Positions 12,590 to 21,308 of a DNA stretch of 27,822 bases are shown here, piece by piece (positions within the stretch are counted from its first letter, which is position 1; every line of letters begins with the position of its first letter). The position numbers and the translations under genes are program-made. Under the pieces are notes generated by a model. It was given only the letters and a program-made list of their open reading frames with translations, was not told where the DNA came from and did not search any database. The stretch comes from CAKSHC01 sp045594545 (GTDB lineage Bacteria; Bacillota; Clostridia; Oscillospirales; UMGS1783), in contig JAZNYQ010000037.1 in the NCBI GenBank assembly GCA_045594545.1, positions 1 to 27,822 of the forward strand, given 5' to 3'.

Positions 12590-14994
12590 GTGATACACCG
12601 TTAAAATACAAAGTACATGAATTCGGAAAGGATATCGGTATCTCCAGCAATGAGATTATGGATCTGCTGGAAAAGTATTCGACCCGCCCGAAAAATCATA
12701 TGGCGCCCCTGAGTGCCAAGGAATTGGATATGCTCTTTGAGGTCATTACCGTAATGCACGGCAACCAAAACGTAGCCGCCTATATGGAAGCCCTCAATGC
12801 GCCCAAGGCTCACGCGGCAGCAAGCAAACCCGCCGCCAAGCCTGCACCTAAAGCTGCGCCCAAGCCGGCGCCCAAGGCCGAGCCCAAGCCCGAACCGGCG
12901 AAAAAGCCCGCGCCTAAGCCGAGCGAAGCACCTGTCGAGCGTAAAGGTCCTACCCCCGGCGCAACGCAGACCATCTCCGGCCCGCCCCCCAAGAAGAAAA
13001 AGACGGGCGAGCGTCAGGAAAAGGGTCAGTTGGAGAAACGGTATGTGGATACCCGTACCGTTACGGTTGACCTGTCTAAGTACGACCAGAAACTGGAAGA
13101 TCTGGCGCCCGAAAAGGCGAGAGATCTCGGCAAGCAGTTCCAGAAACTGAAAAAGCAGGGCGGCAACAACCGCCGCCAGAAAGGCCGTAAGGAGACCGAG
13201 GCCGAGAAGATTAAACGTCTGGAAGCCGAGCGCGCCAAGCGCCCGCAACTGCAGGTGGTCATCGGTGAGGAGATCGTTGTGTACGATCTGGCCGCCAAAC
13301 TGCATGCCACCAACGCCCAGATCATTAAGAAGTTGATGGAATTGGGCATCATGGCCGCTGCCAACCAGACCATCGAGTTCGACGCGGCCGCTTTGGTTGC
13401 CGAGGAGTTCGGCGCCAAAGTTACCAAAGAAGAAGTGGTTACCATTGAGGAGAAACTCATCGACGAGAGTGAAGATGTGGATGAAAATCTCCAGCCCCGC
13501 AACCCCGTTGTGGTGGTTATGGGTCACGTTGACCATGGTAAGACCAGTCTGCTCGACGCCATCCGCGATGCCAACGTAACGGCAGGCGAGGCGGGCGGTA
13601 TCACCCAGCACATCGGTGCGTATAAGGTGACCATCAACGGGCAGGACATTACCTTTTTGGATACCCCCGGTCACGAAGCGTTCACCACCATGCGTGCCCG
13701 CGGTGCACAGGTAACCGATATTGCCATCCTCGTTGTAGCGGCGGATGACGGTATCATGCCCCAGACGGTCGAGGCCATCAACCATGCTAAGGCCGCCGGT
13801 GTTTCGATTATTGTGGCCATCAATAAGATGGATAAAGAGGGAGCCAATCCCGATAAGGTCAAGCAGGCCTTGACCGAGTATGAACTGGTACCCGAAGAAT
13901 GGGGCGGCGATGTCATCTGCGTGCCTGTCTCGGCACTTAAGCGTCAGGGTATTGAAGAACTGCTTGAGAACGTTCTGCTGGTTGCCGAAATGCGTGAACT
14001 CAAAGCCAACCCCGACCGCGCGGCTAAGGGTACCGTTATTGAGGCCCGTCTGGATAAGGGTCGCGGCCCGGTAGCTACCGTGCTGGTGCAGAATGGTACG
14101 CTTCATCATGGAGATACTATTATTGCCGGTACGTCGGTAGGCCGTGTGCGTGTTATGCTGGATGACCGCGGCCGTACCGTTAAAGTGGCCGGCCCGTCCG
14201 ATCCGGTCGAGATCGTAGGTCTGGACAGCGTGCCCGAGGGTGGCGACATTTTCCATGCCGTATCGGATGAGCGCATGGCCAGAGAGTTAGTCGAACAGCG
14301 TAAGTTCTCGGCTAAGGAGGAGAAGTTTACCGCTTCTTCGGCCGTATCGCTGGACGATCTGTTTGCCCGTATCCAGGAGGGTGCGGTCAAAGACTTTAAT
14401 ATTATCGTAAAAGCCGACGTGCAGGGTTCGGCCGAGGCGGTGCGCCAGTCGCTGGAGAAACTCTCCAATGAAGAGGTGCGCGTGAAGGTCATTCATGCCG
14501 CAGTCGGCGGAATCAACGAGAGCGACGTGATGCTGGCCATGGCATCCAATGCCATCATTGTCGGCTTTAATGTCCGTCCCGATGCCCCGGCTCGTGACAG
14601 TGCCGCCCGCAATAAGATCGATATCCGTACCTACCGTATTATTTACGAGTGCATTGAGGAGATCGAAGCGGCACTTAAGGGCATGTTGGCGCCTAAGGTT
14701 CGGGAAAAGGTTACCGGCCATGCCGAGATCCGTCAGGTGATCAAGATCTCGGGTGTCGGTTCGGTTGGCGGTTGCTATGTGACCGACGGTAATATTCAGC
14801 GCGGATGCAGCGTGCGTCTGCTGCGTGACAACGTGGTTATTTTTGAAGGCGCTCTGGCTTCGCTCAAGCGTTTCAAGGACGATGTGAAGGAAGTCAATGA
14901 GGGCTATGAATGTGGTATGAGCATCGAGAAGTACAACGACATCAAAGAGGGTGACGTGATCGAAGGCTATATCATGGAAGAGTACAAGGCATAA
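12586..14994 (+). CDS. infB: Translation initiation factor IF-2
   Basis: An 802-residue GTPase that places initiator fMet-tRNA on the 30S subunit and drives subunit joining. The N-terminal IF2-N helix region (about 1-60) is followed by a low-complexity linker of Ala/Pro/Lys (about 70-145), a second IF2-N module (about 215-265), and the G domain (about 305-470). The G domain has GHVDHGKT (313-320), DTPGHE (from 359) and NKMD (from 413), followed by the beta-barrel and C-terminal fMet-tRNA-binding domains. The start is GTG at 12586, with AGGAGG eight bases upstream and overlap with ylxQ. Length and order fit Gram-positive IF-2. The stop codon overlaps the AAGGAG site of rbfA. Confidence 0.97.
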   Translation: MSDTPLKYKVHEFGKDIGISSNEIMDLLEKYSTRPKNHMAPLSAKELDMLFEVITVMHGNQNVAAYMEALNAPKAHAAASKPAAKPAPKAAPKPAPKAEPKPEPAKKPAPKPSEAPVERKGPTPGATQTISGPPPKKKKTGERQEKGQLEKRYVDTRTVTVDLSKYDQKLEDLAPEKARDLGKQFQKLKKQGGNNRRQKGRKETEAEKIKRLEAERAKRPQLQVVIGEEIVVYDLAAKLHATNAQIIKKLMELGIMAAANQTIEFDAAALVAEEFGAKVTKEEVVTIEEKLIDESEDVDENLQPRNPVVVVMGHVDHGKTSLLDAIRDANVTAGEAGGITQHIGAYKVTINGQDITFLDTPGHEAFTTMRARGAQVTDIAILVVAADDGIMPQTVEAINHAKAAGVSIIVAINKMDKEGANPDKVKQALTEYELVPEEWGGDVICVPVSALKRQGIEELLENVLLVAEMRELKANPDRAAKGTVIEARLDKGRGPVATVLVQNGTLHHGDTIIAGTSVGRVRVMLDDRGRTVKVAGPSDPVEIVGLDSVPEGGDIFHAVSDERMARELVEQRKFSAKEEKFTASSAVSLDDLFARIQEGAVKDFNIIVKADVQGSAEAVRQSLEKLSNEEVRVKVIHAAVGGINESDVMLAMASNAIIVGFNVRPDAPARDSAARNKIDIRTYRIIYECIEEIEAALKGMLAPKVREKVTGHAEIRQVIKISGVGSVGGCYVTDGNIQRGCSVRLLRDNVVIFEGALASLKRFKDDVKEVNEGYECGMSIEKYNDIKEGDVIEGYIMEEYKA

Positions 14995-15003
14995 GGAGAT
15001 ACT

Positions 15004-15357
15004 ATGTCAGGACACAGAATTTCTCGGATCAATGCCGATGCCCAGCGTGAGCTGGCCAATATCCTGCGCGATTTGAAAGATCCCCGCATCCCCGCCATGA
15101 CCTCGGTGATGGCGGTGCGGGTGACCGAAGATCTGAAATTTGCCAAGGTGTATGTATCGATGTTCGGTACCGACGAGCAGAAAAAAGAGGGATTAAAAGG
15201 CTTAAAATCGGCGGCCGGTCATATCCGCCGTCAGTTGGCTTCCCGTCTGGATCTGCGCCAAACCCCCGAACTGATCTTCGAGCAGGACGATTCGATCGAG
15301 CATTTGTCCCGTATCGACACCATTCTCAAAGGAATCCATATTCCCGACGAGGAATAA
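15004..15357 (+). CDS. rbfA: 30S ribosome-binding factor RbfA
   Basis: A 117-residue KH-fold protein that binds immature 30S subunits and helps 16S rRNA 5'-end processing. Family features are the N-terminal HRISRINADAQRELANILRDLKDPRI, then VTEDLKFAKVYVSMFG, and RRQLASRLDLRQTPELIFEQDDSIEH near the C-terminus. The ATG follows AAGGAG with 6-nt spacing. It sits in the conserved place after infB. Confidence 0.96.
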   Translation: MSGHRISRINADAQRELANILRDLKDPRIPAMTSVMAVRVTEDLKFAKVYVSMFGTDEQKKEGLKGLKSAAGHIRRQLASRLDLRQTPELIFEQDDSIEHLSRIDTILKGIHIPDEE

Positions 15358-15392
15358 CGGGTTCTTCCTGAGTACAAGAGGGAGGTTAAAGA

Positions 15393-16367
15393 ATGGGAAC
15401 CACAATCGGAAAAGCGGCGGCCGCCCGTATGTTGGCGGCGCAGGATAAGATCATGATCATTACCCACGTCAGCCCCGACGGGGACACGCTGGGTAGCGGC
15501 TTTGCGCTGTATCATGCCTTATCGTTGCTGGGCAAGCGGGTGTGCGTGGTCAATTCCGACCGTATTACGCCGAAATACTGCTTCCTGTCGGGCGCCAAAA
15601 GTGTGCTTCGTCCCCAGTTTGAGCCGCAGTTTATCGTAGCGGTCGATGTGGGTGCCGTGCACCTCATCGGCAAGGAGTTAGAATGTTACGCCGATCGCAT
15701 TGATATGTGCATCGACCATCATCCCTCCAACGCCCGCTATGCCACCTATAATTTAATAGACGCCCATGCGGCGGCTACCGGCGAGATCATGCTGGACATC
15801 ATTTCGGCCATGCATGTACCGCCCACACGGGAGATCGCCGATGCGCTGTATACGGCCATCTCTACCGATACCGCCTGCTTCCGCCATTCGTCTACCACGG
15901 CAGCTACCCTGCGCAAGGCGGCCCGTACCGTGGAGTGGGGGGCCGATATGGCCAACCTGAACAATCACCTGTTTGTCGTTAAGTCCAAACAGTTGTTCGA
16001 ACTGGAACGCATGGCTATGGAGAATATCCGCTTCTATCGGGACAGCACCATCGCCGTCATGCCCATTACCTTGGATATGATGAACAAGAGCGGCGCTACC
16101 GAAGACGATACCGACGGCATTGCCACCCTGCCCCGCCAGATCCAAGGGGTCGAGGTGGGTATCACCATGCGAGAGGTCAAAACCGATGAGTACCGCATTT
16201 CAGCTCGGTCGGACGGGCGCATCAATGTCAGCGCCATCTGCCAGCGATTGGGCGGCGGCGGTCATGTCCGTGCCTCGGGTGCCAGACTCAGCGGCACCAA
16301 GGACGAGATCATTGAGCGCATTGTTAATGAGGTGCTGGCCGAGTATCGGGAAGTGGAGGGCGAATGA
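15393..16367 (+). CDS. nrnA: Bifunctional oligoribonuclease / pAp phosphatase NrnA (DHH/DHHA1)
   Basis: A 324-residue cytoplasmic phosphodiesterase that degrades 2-5 nt RNAs and, in characterised homologues, dephosphorylates pAp. The DHH domain shows H25 and D29-G-D31 in THVSPDGD, an Asp in VAVDVGAVH, and DHHPSN. The DHHA1 domain ends with the substrate-binding glycine motif LGGGGHVRASGA. The ATG follows GGGAGG. It is placed between rbfA and truB as in other Clostridia, and its end overlaps truB (ATGA). Confidence 0.95.
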   Translation: MGTTIGKAAAARMLAAQDKIMIITHVSPDGDTLGSGFALYHALSLLGKRVCVVNSDRITPKYCFLSGAKSVLRPQFEPQFIVAVDVGAVHLIGKELECYADRIDMCIDHHPSNARYATYNLIDAHAAATGEIMLDIISAMHVPPTREIADALYTAISTDTACFRHSSTTAATLRKAARTVEWGADMANLNNHLFVVKSKQLFELERMAMENIRFYRDSTIAVMPITLDMMNKSGATEDDTDGIATLPRQIQGVEVGITMREVKTDEYRISARSDGRINVSAICQRLGGGGHVRASGARLSGTKDEIIERIVNEVLAEYREVEGE

Positions 16368-17227
16368 ACGGCATCGTCCCTTTGAACAAAGACAGCGGTG
16401 TGCTTTCCCGCAAGGCGGGCAACGCCGTTTCTTTCCTGTACGGGGAGAAGAAACACGGGCACGCCGGCACGCTCGATCCGTTGGCCGGCGGCGTTTTGCC
16501 GATCCTGCTCGGGCGAGCAACCAAACTCATCCCCTTTTTGGATGATGAGAAGATTTATGAGGCGAAAATGCGCTTCGGTATGGTCACAGACACGGGAGAT
16601 ATTACCGGAAACGTGCAAAAAACGAGCGATTTTCGACCGAAACTCAGCGATTTTGAGGCGGTTTTGCCGCAGTTTTTGGGGGAAATTACCCAAATTCCGC
16701 CCGTTTTTTCGGCATTAAAGAAGGATGGGAGACCTCTTTACGACTATGCCCGCAAGGGACAAGAGGTGGAAATTGCGCCACGTAAAGCGACCATCACATC
16801 TCTGACCGTAAATGATTTTGACGGCGAGTGCGCCACCGTTACGGTGGGGTGCAAGACGGGTACTTATATCCGCACACTCATTGAGGATATGGCTCGTGCC
16901 TGCGGAGCGTTGGCGACCATGACCGAACTGTGTCGCACCAAGGCATCGGGCATTTCGCTTGAAGATTGCCGTACGCTGACACAGATGGAGGCGGGCGACC
17001 GTCCGATGGCGGATGTGCAACAGTTGTTCGGGCACCGTCCTGCCTGTGTGGTGGACACACCCGGACGGCATTATTTATTAAACGGCGGAACGCTCTCGCC
17101 CAACCGTTTTACAGGGCAGGCGAACGGGTTGTTCCGCGCTTACGACAGTAAGAGTGAATTTCTCGGTCTGTGCCAAGAGGTGGCGGGCGAGATCAAACTG
17201 GTATGGATGGATAAGATCTATGAATAA
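16364..17227 (+). CDS. truB: tRNA pseudouridine-55 synthase TruB
   Basis: A 287-residue enzyme converting U55 of the tRNA T-loop to pseudouridine. It shows GIVPLNKDSGVLSRKAGN, the catalytic motif GHAGTLDPLAGG with D38, the IPPVFSALKKDGRPLYDYARKG motif, CKTGTYIRTLIEDMA, and a short C-terminal PUA-like tail. The start overlaps the nrnA stop and the end overlaps ribF, so the three are likely translationally coupled. About 16610-16720 has a T-run-rich style (several TTT/TTG and a rare CGA) unlike the flanks, but the protein reads through normally. Confidence 0.96.
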   Translation: MNGIVPLNKDSGVLSRKAGNAVSFLYGEKKHGHAGTLDPLAGGVLPILLGRATKLIPFLDDEKIYEAKMRFGMVTDTGDITGNVQKTSDFRPKLSDFEAVLPQFLGEITQIPPVFSALKKDGRPLYDYARKGQEVEIAPRKATITSLTVNDFDGECATVTVGCKTGTYIRTLIEDMARACGALATMTELCRTKASGISLEDCRTLTQMEAGDRPMADVQQLFGHRPACVVDTPGRHYLLNGGTLSPNRFTGQANGLFRAYDSKSEFLGLCQEVAGEIKLVWMDKIYE

Positions 17228-18107
17228 GCGAGTAATTGCGCTGGGGAATTTTGATGGGGTGCACCGCGGTCATGCAGTATTGCTCAAGGCGGCAGTAGCG
17301 GCGGCCAAGGAACTGGGTGTCAAGAGTGCGGCGCTCATTTTTGAGCGTGACCCTGACAATGTATTTGCGGGTGCCTGTGTGACTCCGGCGCTGACCGACA
17401 ATGAAAGCAAGGAACGGTATATCCGAGAACTTGGTGTTGACGAGGTGATCTACATCCCCTTTGATTCACGGACCGCCAACCTGTCCCCGACGGCTTTTGT
17501 GGAAAAGACGGTGCGGGAATTCGGTGCGGTGATGCTGGTGTGTGGGTTTCACTACCGCTTTGGTGTGGGGGCTTCGGGCAATGCCGATACCCTCAAACGC
17601 CTTTGCATGGAGCAGGGGATCGGGTGCCGTGTGATCGAGCCTGTGACACAGGACAATATGGTGATCTCCTCGACCAAGATTCGCTCGCTGGTGCGTAGCG
17701 GAAACATGGAATTGGCGGCTAAATTGTTAGGCCGACCGTTCACCGTAGCGGGTGAGGTGTATCATGGCAAGAAACTGGGTACGACTTTAGGATTTCCTAC
17801 CATCAATCAGACCTTAGACGATTTTTCGATCGTGCCGATGTACGGGGTGTATGCCACCCGCGTGCGGATAAACGGAGAGTGGTGCGAGGCGGTGACCAAC
17901 GTGGGGGTGCGCCCCACGGTGGAGAAAACCCGTGCCTACAACATCGAAACCTATATCATTGATCGGCAAGTGGATCTGTATGATAGAAAAGTACAGGTGG
18001 CTTTTTATAAGATGCTGCGTCCCGAAACTAAGTTTTCCTCGGTAGATGCCCTGCGGGCGGCCATTGCAGAGAATGTAGCACAGACAAAAGAATATTTCAG
18101 CCGATAA
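17220..18107 (+). CDS. ribF: Bifunctional riboflavin kinase / FAD synthetase
   Basis: A 295-residue enzyme making FMN and then FAD from riboflavin. The N-terminal adenylyltransferase domain (1-175) has GNFDGVHRGH at 9-18 and ISSTKIR near 157. The C-terminal riboflavin kinase domain (about 180-295) has GTTLGFPTINQTL and the YGVYATRV...TNVGVRPTV pattern. The ATG at 17220 lies inside the end of truB (8-nt overlap), leaving coupling to truB translation as the likely route. It is the last gene of the operon, followed by a terminator. Confidence 0.96.
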   Translation: MNKRVIALGNFDGVHRGHAVLLKAAVAAAKELGVKSAALIFERDPDNVFAGACVTPALTDNESKERYIRELGVDEVIYIPFDSRTANLSPTAFVEKTVREFGAVMLVCGFHYRFGVGASGNADTLKRLCMEQGIGCRVIEPVTQDNMVISSTKIRSLVRSGNMELAAKLLGRPFTVAGEVYHGKKLGTTLGFPTINQTLDDFSIVPMYGVYATRVRINGEWCEAVTNVGVRPTVEKTRAYNIETYIIDRQVDLYDRKVQVAFYKMLRPETKFSSVDALRAAIAENVAQTKEYFSR

Positions 18108-18113
18108 CGATCA

Positions 18114-18142
18114 GGTGCAGGAGAATTTTTCCTGCGCCTTTT
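18114..18142 (+). terminator. Terminator of the rimP-ribF operon
   Basis: GGTGCAGGA (18114-18122) pairs with TCCTGCGCC (18130-18138) with one wobble, followed directly by TTTT. It lies just after the ribF stop. Confidence 0.85.
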
Positions 18143-18143
18143 A

Positions 18144-18172
18144 TTGACACGAGTTTAAAAAGATGGTACAAT
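18144..18172 (+). promoter_or_regulatory. Strong SigA promoter
   Basis: A perfect TTGACA (18144-18149), a 17-nt spacer and TACAAT (18167-18172) follow the ribF terminator by two bases and drive the small membrane protein gene at 18216. Confidence 0.85.
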
Positions 18173-18215
18173 TTACAGCGTTGCGAAATAAAACATTACG
18201 CGGAGGACCTTTACT

Positions 18216-18572
18216 ATGTGGATCTTATTTTGGACGAAGTATCAGGCTTCGAAATTTGCGACCTTTGTCAGTATTGTGGGTGCGCTGATGCGCTATGCTG
18301 GCGTGCTTTGCCTGTTTGCGGGAGCGCCGATCGGAACGGTGGTTTGTTTCGGTATTGGTGTGGGCATTCATTTTCTGGCTGAAGCGATCGGCTTTGGCGG
18401 ATGGAAGAAGATGGTACATAAGCAGGGATTGGATGAGAAGGTAAAGCAGGGCGATGTGCCGACGGCGGTGGCGCTCTACAACGGCGAGCCCAAGAAGCGC
18501 ACGCTCAATTACATTGAGTCGCTCAATGCGCAGGTAGCGGCGCAGATTCGGGCGCAGATCGAAAAGAAGTAA
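18216..18572 (+). CDS. Small membrane protein of unknown function
   Basis: A 118-residue protein with two hydrophobic segments (about 14-34 and 38-60), then a soluble, charged, mostly helical tail (about 62-118). The tail contains GDVPTAVALYNGEPKKRTLNYIES and ends in Ala/Gln/Lys-rich helix. I do not recognise a family. The ATG follows GCGGAGGA with good spacing, and the gene has a near-consensus promoter, so it is probably well expressed. It stands alone between the rimP-ribF terminator and the rpsO promoter. Confidence 0.8.
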   Translation: MWILFWTKYQASKFATFVSIVGALMRYAGVLCLFAGAPIGTVVCFGIGVGIHFLAEAIGFGGWKKMVHKQGLDEKVKQGDVPTAVALYNGEPKKRTLNYIESLNAQVAAQIRAQIEKK

Positions 18573-18588
18573 AAATGTGAAATAATGC

Positions 18589-18617
18589 TTTACAAATGGG
18601 GGAAGATATGATATAAT
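18589..18617 (+). promoter_or_regulatory. Promoter of rpsO
   Basis: TTTACA (18589-18594), a 17-nt spacer and a perfect TATAAT (18612-18617) lie about 100 nt upstream of rpsO, leaving room for a structured leader. Confidence 0.85.
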
Positions 18618-18623
18618 CCCATT

Positions 18624-18710
18624 TGTATTATGCGTTCACCCATGCTCGGCTGACGGAAGGGACCTCCGACCGCGGCTTAGTGTGAGGCGAGAATAAAAAT
18701 TTATGGAGGT
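18624..18710 (+). ncRNA. Probable S15-responsive leader of rpsO
   Basis: The roughly 90-nt untranslated leader is G/C-rich and can fold locally: CGGA/TCCG around 18654-18668 nested within CTCG (18645-18648) and CGAG (18688-18691). An A-rich single strand then leads to the GGAGGTG ribosome binding site at 18704-18710. Ribosomal protein S15 represses its own mRNA through structured leaders in several bacterial groups, including Gram-positives. The fold and function here are inferred from position and partial pairing only. Confidence 0.5.
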
Positions 18711-18717
18711 GGAAACT

Positions 18718-18984
18718 ATGATTTCCAAAGAAGAAAAGCAGCAAGTTATCGCTCAGTACAAGCGTCATGAAGGCGACACCGGATCTCCCGAGGTTCAGAT
18801 CGCTATTCTGACCAATCGTATCAACTCTCTGACCGAGCATCTCAAGAAGAATCCCCATGACCATCATTCCCGTCGTGGCCTTTTGCAGATGGTTGGTAAG
18901 AGAAGAAATCTGCTTGCCTATCTGACCAAGATCGATATCGAGAGATACCGTTCTATCATTGCGCAGCTCGGCATCAGAAAGTAA
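18718..18984 (+). CDS. rpsO: 30S ribosomal protein S15
   Basis: An 88-residue primary 16S rRNA-binding protein of the 30S platform. Family signatures are GDTGSPEVQIAILTNRINSLTEHLK and HHSRRGLLQMVGKRRNLLAYL (the 16S contact), ending RYRSIIAQLGIRK. The ATG at 18718 follows GGAGGTG; an in-frame ATG at 18703 sits at the ribosome binding site and is rejected. It is followed by a terminator and then pnp, the usual rpsO-pnp neighbourhood. Confidence 0.97.
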   Translation: MISKEEKQQVIAQYKRHEGDTGSPEVQIAILTNRINSLTEHLKKNPHDHHSRRGLLQMVGKRRNLLAYLTKIDIERYRSIIAQLGIRK

Positions 18985-18995
18985 GAGTGATTTTG

Positions 18996-19026
18996 GTGGG
19001 GGTGTTTTCTTGCACCCCCACTTTTC
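18996..19026 (+). terminator. Terminator between rpsO and pnp
   Basis: TGGGGGTG (18997-19004) pairs perfectly with CACCCCCA (19013-19020), extended by one G-C pair, and is followed by TTTTC. It probably gives partial termination, with pnp expressed by read-through or an unseen promoter. Confidence 0.8.
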
Positions 19027-19055
19027 ACGAAAAGAAAGAGGACACGGGGTTTTAT

Positions 19056-19108
19056 CAGTTATGAGAGTGCCCTTGCGGGTGTTGTCATAACTGCTAAACT
19101 TCGGAGTT
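19056..19108 (+). promoter_or_regulatory. Stem-loops in the pnp leader
   Basis: CAGTTATGA (19056-19064) pairs perfectly with TCATAACTG (19085-19093) around an inner CCC-TTGC-GGG arm. A small AACT-TCGG-AGTT tetraloop hairpin follows at 19097-19108. In other bacteria a pnp leader stem is the site of RNase III cleavage and PNPase autoregulation; a similar role is plausible here but unproven. Confidence 0.55.
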
Positions 19109-19136
19109 CTCAAAAAATATACAAAGGAGAATTCAA

Positions 19137-21260
19137 ATGTACGAAAATTTCAGAGTGTTCAAAACGGAATTTGCCGGCCGTCCCCTGATCGTGGAAACCG
19201 GTAAGATGGCCGAATTGGCCAACGGTTCTTGCTTGGTTCGCTACGGCGATACCGTAATTCTGGCTACCGCTACCGCTTCCGAGCGTCCCCGCGACGGCAT
19301 CGACTACTTCCCGCTGTCTGTAGACTTTGAGGAGAAGTTGTATGCGGTAGGTAAGATCCCCGGCGGCTTTTTAAAGCGTGAGGGCCGTCCGACCGAGAAG
19401 GCCATTTTGGCTTCCCGTGTCATCGACCGTCCGATGCGCCCGCTGTTCCCGAAGGATATGCGTAATGACGTAGCGGTATGCGTGACCGTTATGTCGGTGG
19501 ATCAGGACAATTCGCCCGAGATCGCCGGTATGCTGGGTGCTTCCATTGCGGTTGCCATTTCCGATATTCCTTGGGGCGGCCCGATTGCCGGTGTAAGCGT
19601 GGGTCTGGTTGACGGCAAGTTTGTCTTTAACCCCACCGCCGACGAGCGCAACAAGAGCGATCTGGCTCTGACCGTTGTCGGTTCGGATAAGAAGGTCGTT
19701 ATGATCGAGGCGGGTGCTAACGAAGTGCCCAACGACGTGATGTTCGATGCCATCAAGCAGGGCTATGCCGTCTGCAAAGAGATGGTTGACTTTATCAATT
19801 CCATCGTAGCCGAGATCGGCAAGCCTAAGTTCGAGTACACCCAGATCCATGTGCCCGAAGAGATGTATGAAGATATCAAGGCGTTTGCCATCGAGAAGGT
19901 GCGTGAAGCTCTCAACACCGATGACAAGAATGTCCGTGATGCGGCTATGAAGGTTGTGACCGACGAGGTCATTGCCGAGTTTAGTGAGAAGTATCCCGAG
20001 AGCGAGAAGCTCTTTGACGAGTGCTTGTACAAGTTGCAGAAATACGTGGTTCGTCAGTGGTTGCTGGAGGGCAAGCGTGTAGACGGACGCGGCATTGACG
20101 AGATGCGTCCGTTGTGGGGCGAGGTTTCGGTTCTGCCCCGTACCCACGGTTCGGGTATGTTTGCCCGTGGCCAGACGCAGGTGCTGACCATTGCCACCCT
20201 TGGCATGATTGGCGAGCGTCAGTTGCTCGACGGCATTGATGAAGAAGAATACAAGAGATATATGCACCACTACAACATGCCCGGGTATTCGACGGGTGAG
20301 GCCAAGCCCTCCCGTAGTGCCGGCCGTCGTGAGATCGGTCACGGTGCGTTGGCTGAGCGTGCTCTGCTGCCTGTTATTCCGTCTGAGGAAGAGTTCCCGT
20401 ATGCCATTCGTCTGGTATCCGAGGTGCTGACCTCCAACGGTTCGACCTCGCAGGGTTCGATCTGCGGTTCGACGCTGGCGCTGATGGATGCCGGTGTGCC
20501 CATTAAGGCGCCTGTTGCCGGTATTTCCTGCGGTTTGATCACCGATACCGAAAACGATACTTGGATGACCATGGTGGACATTCAGGGTATTGAAGACTTC
20601 TTTGGCGATATGGACTTTAAGGTGGCCGGTACCAAGAAGGGTATCACCGCCATTCAGATGGACCTGAAGATCGACGGCTTGACCGAAGAGATCATCTGGT
20701 CGGCTTTGGAGAAGACCGAGAAGGCTCGTTTCCACATCATTGACGAAGTTATCCTCAAGGCGATCGACAAGCCCCGTGAGGAACTGAGCGAGTATGCGCC
20801 TAAGATGCTGATGATGAACATCAATCCCGATAAGATCCGCGATGTTATCGGTAAGGGTGGTTGTGTCATCCAGAAGATTCAGGCTGACACCAACACCAAG
20901 ATCGACATTGAGGAAGACGGTCGTCTGTTCATTGCCACCTACAGCAATGAGGGCGGCAAGCAGGCGATGGCTACCATCAAGGCGATCGTGGAAGATCCCG
21001 AGGTGGGTGCGCTGTATAAGGGTACCGTTACCGGTATCATCAAGATCGGTGCTTTCGTTGAATTTGCTCCCGGTAAGGAGGGCATGGTTCACATTTCTCA
21101 GCTCGACAACAAGCGTGTGCCGACGGTTGAGGATGTGGTAAGCATCGGCGATGAGATCTGGGTCAAGTTCCTTGGCGTAGACGAAAAGGGCAGAATGAAT
21201 CTTTCCCGCAAGGCTGCATTGGCCGAGTTGGAACAGCAGAAGGCTGCTGAGAACGAATAA
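19137..21260 (+). CDS. pnp: Polyribonucleotide nucleotidyltransferase (PNPase)
   Basis: A 707-residue 3'-5' phosphorolytic exoribonuclease, trimeric, central to mRNA decay. Two RNase PH cores (about 10-215 and 325-555) flank a helical domain. The first shows GKIPGGFLKREGRPTEKAIL, and the second shows RTHGSGMFARGQTQVL and DFFGDMDFKVAGT. A KH domain (about 560-615, RDVIGKGGCVIQKI) and an S1 domain (about 625-695, GTVTGIIKIGAFVEFAPGKEGMVHIS) close the protein. The ATG follows AAAGGAG. Length is normal, and all domains are present. Confidence 0.97.
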   Translation: MYENFRVFKTEFAGRPLIVETGKMAELANGSCLVRYGDTVILATATASERPRDGIDYFPLSVDFEEKLYAVGKIPGGFLKREGRPTEKAILASRVIDRPMRPLFPKDMRNDVAVCVTVMSVDQDNSPEIAGMLGASIAVAISDIPWGGPIAGVSVGLVDGKFVFNPTADERNKSDLALTVVGSDKKVVMIEAGANEVPNDVMFDAIKQGYAVCKEMVDFINSIVAEIGKPKFEYTQIHVPEEMYEDIKAFAIEKVREALNTDDKNVRDAAMKVVTDEVIAEFSEKYPESEKLFDECLYKLQKYVVRQWLLEGKRVDGRGIDEMRPLWGEVSVLPRTHGSGMFARGQTQVLTIATLGMIGERQLLDGIDEEEYKRYMHHYNMPGYSTGEAKPSRSAGRREIGHGALAERALLPVIPSEEEFPYAIRLVSEVLTSNGSTSQGSICGSTLALMDAGVPIKAPVAGISCGLITDTENDTWMTMVDIQGIEDFFGDMDFKVAGTKKGITAIQMDLKIDGLTEEIIWSALEKTEKARFHIIDEVILKAIDKPREELSEYAPKMLMMNINPDKIRDVIGKGGCVIQKIQADTNTKIDIEEDGRLFIATYSNEGGKQAMATIKAIVEDPEVGALYKGTVTGIIKIGAFVEFAPGKEGMVHISQLDNKRVPTVEDVVSIGDEIWVKFLGVDEKGRMNLSRKAALAELEQQKAAENE

Positions 21261-21266
21261 GCAAAC

Positions 21267-21300
21267 GGGGAGAGGTTTTACCTCTCCCTTGTCGTATTTT
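21267..21300 (+). terminator. Terminator-like hairpin between pnp and the M16 gene
   Basis: GGGAGAGG pairs with CCTCTCCC (21281-21288) over a TTTTA loop, followed by TTGTCGTATTTT, an interrupted T-tract. It ends eight bases before the next ATG, so it may be a partial terminator setting the level of the M16 gene. Confidence 0.65.
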
Positions 21301-21308
21301 GGGGGATT

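Noticed and set aside
12601..14256. A 551-codon open frame on the minus strand opposite infB
   Set aside because: It mirrors the codon bias of infB, has no ribosome binding site and reads as low-complexity Gly/Leu/His protein without known motifs.
19371..21092. A 573-codon open frame on the minus strand opposite pnp
   Set aside because: It is the antisense shadow of the conserved PNPase gene, rich in His/Asn/Gln, with no recognisable domain.
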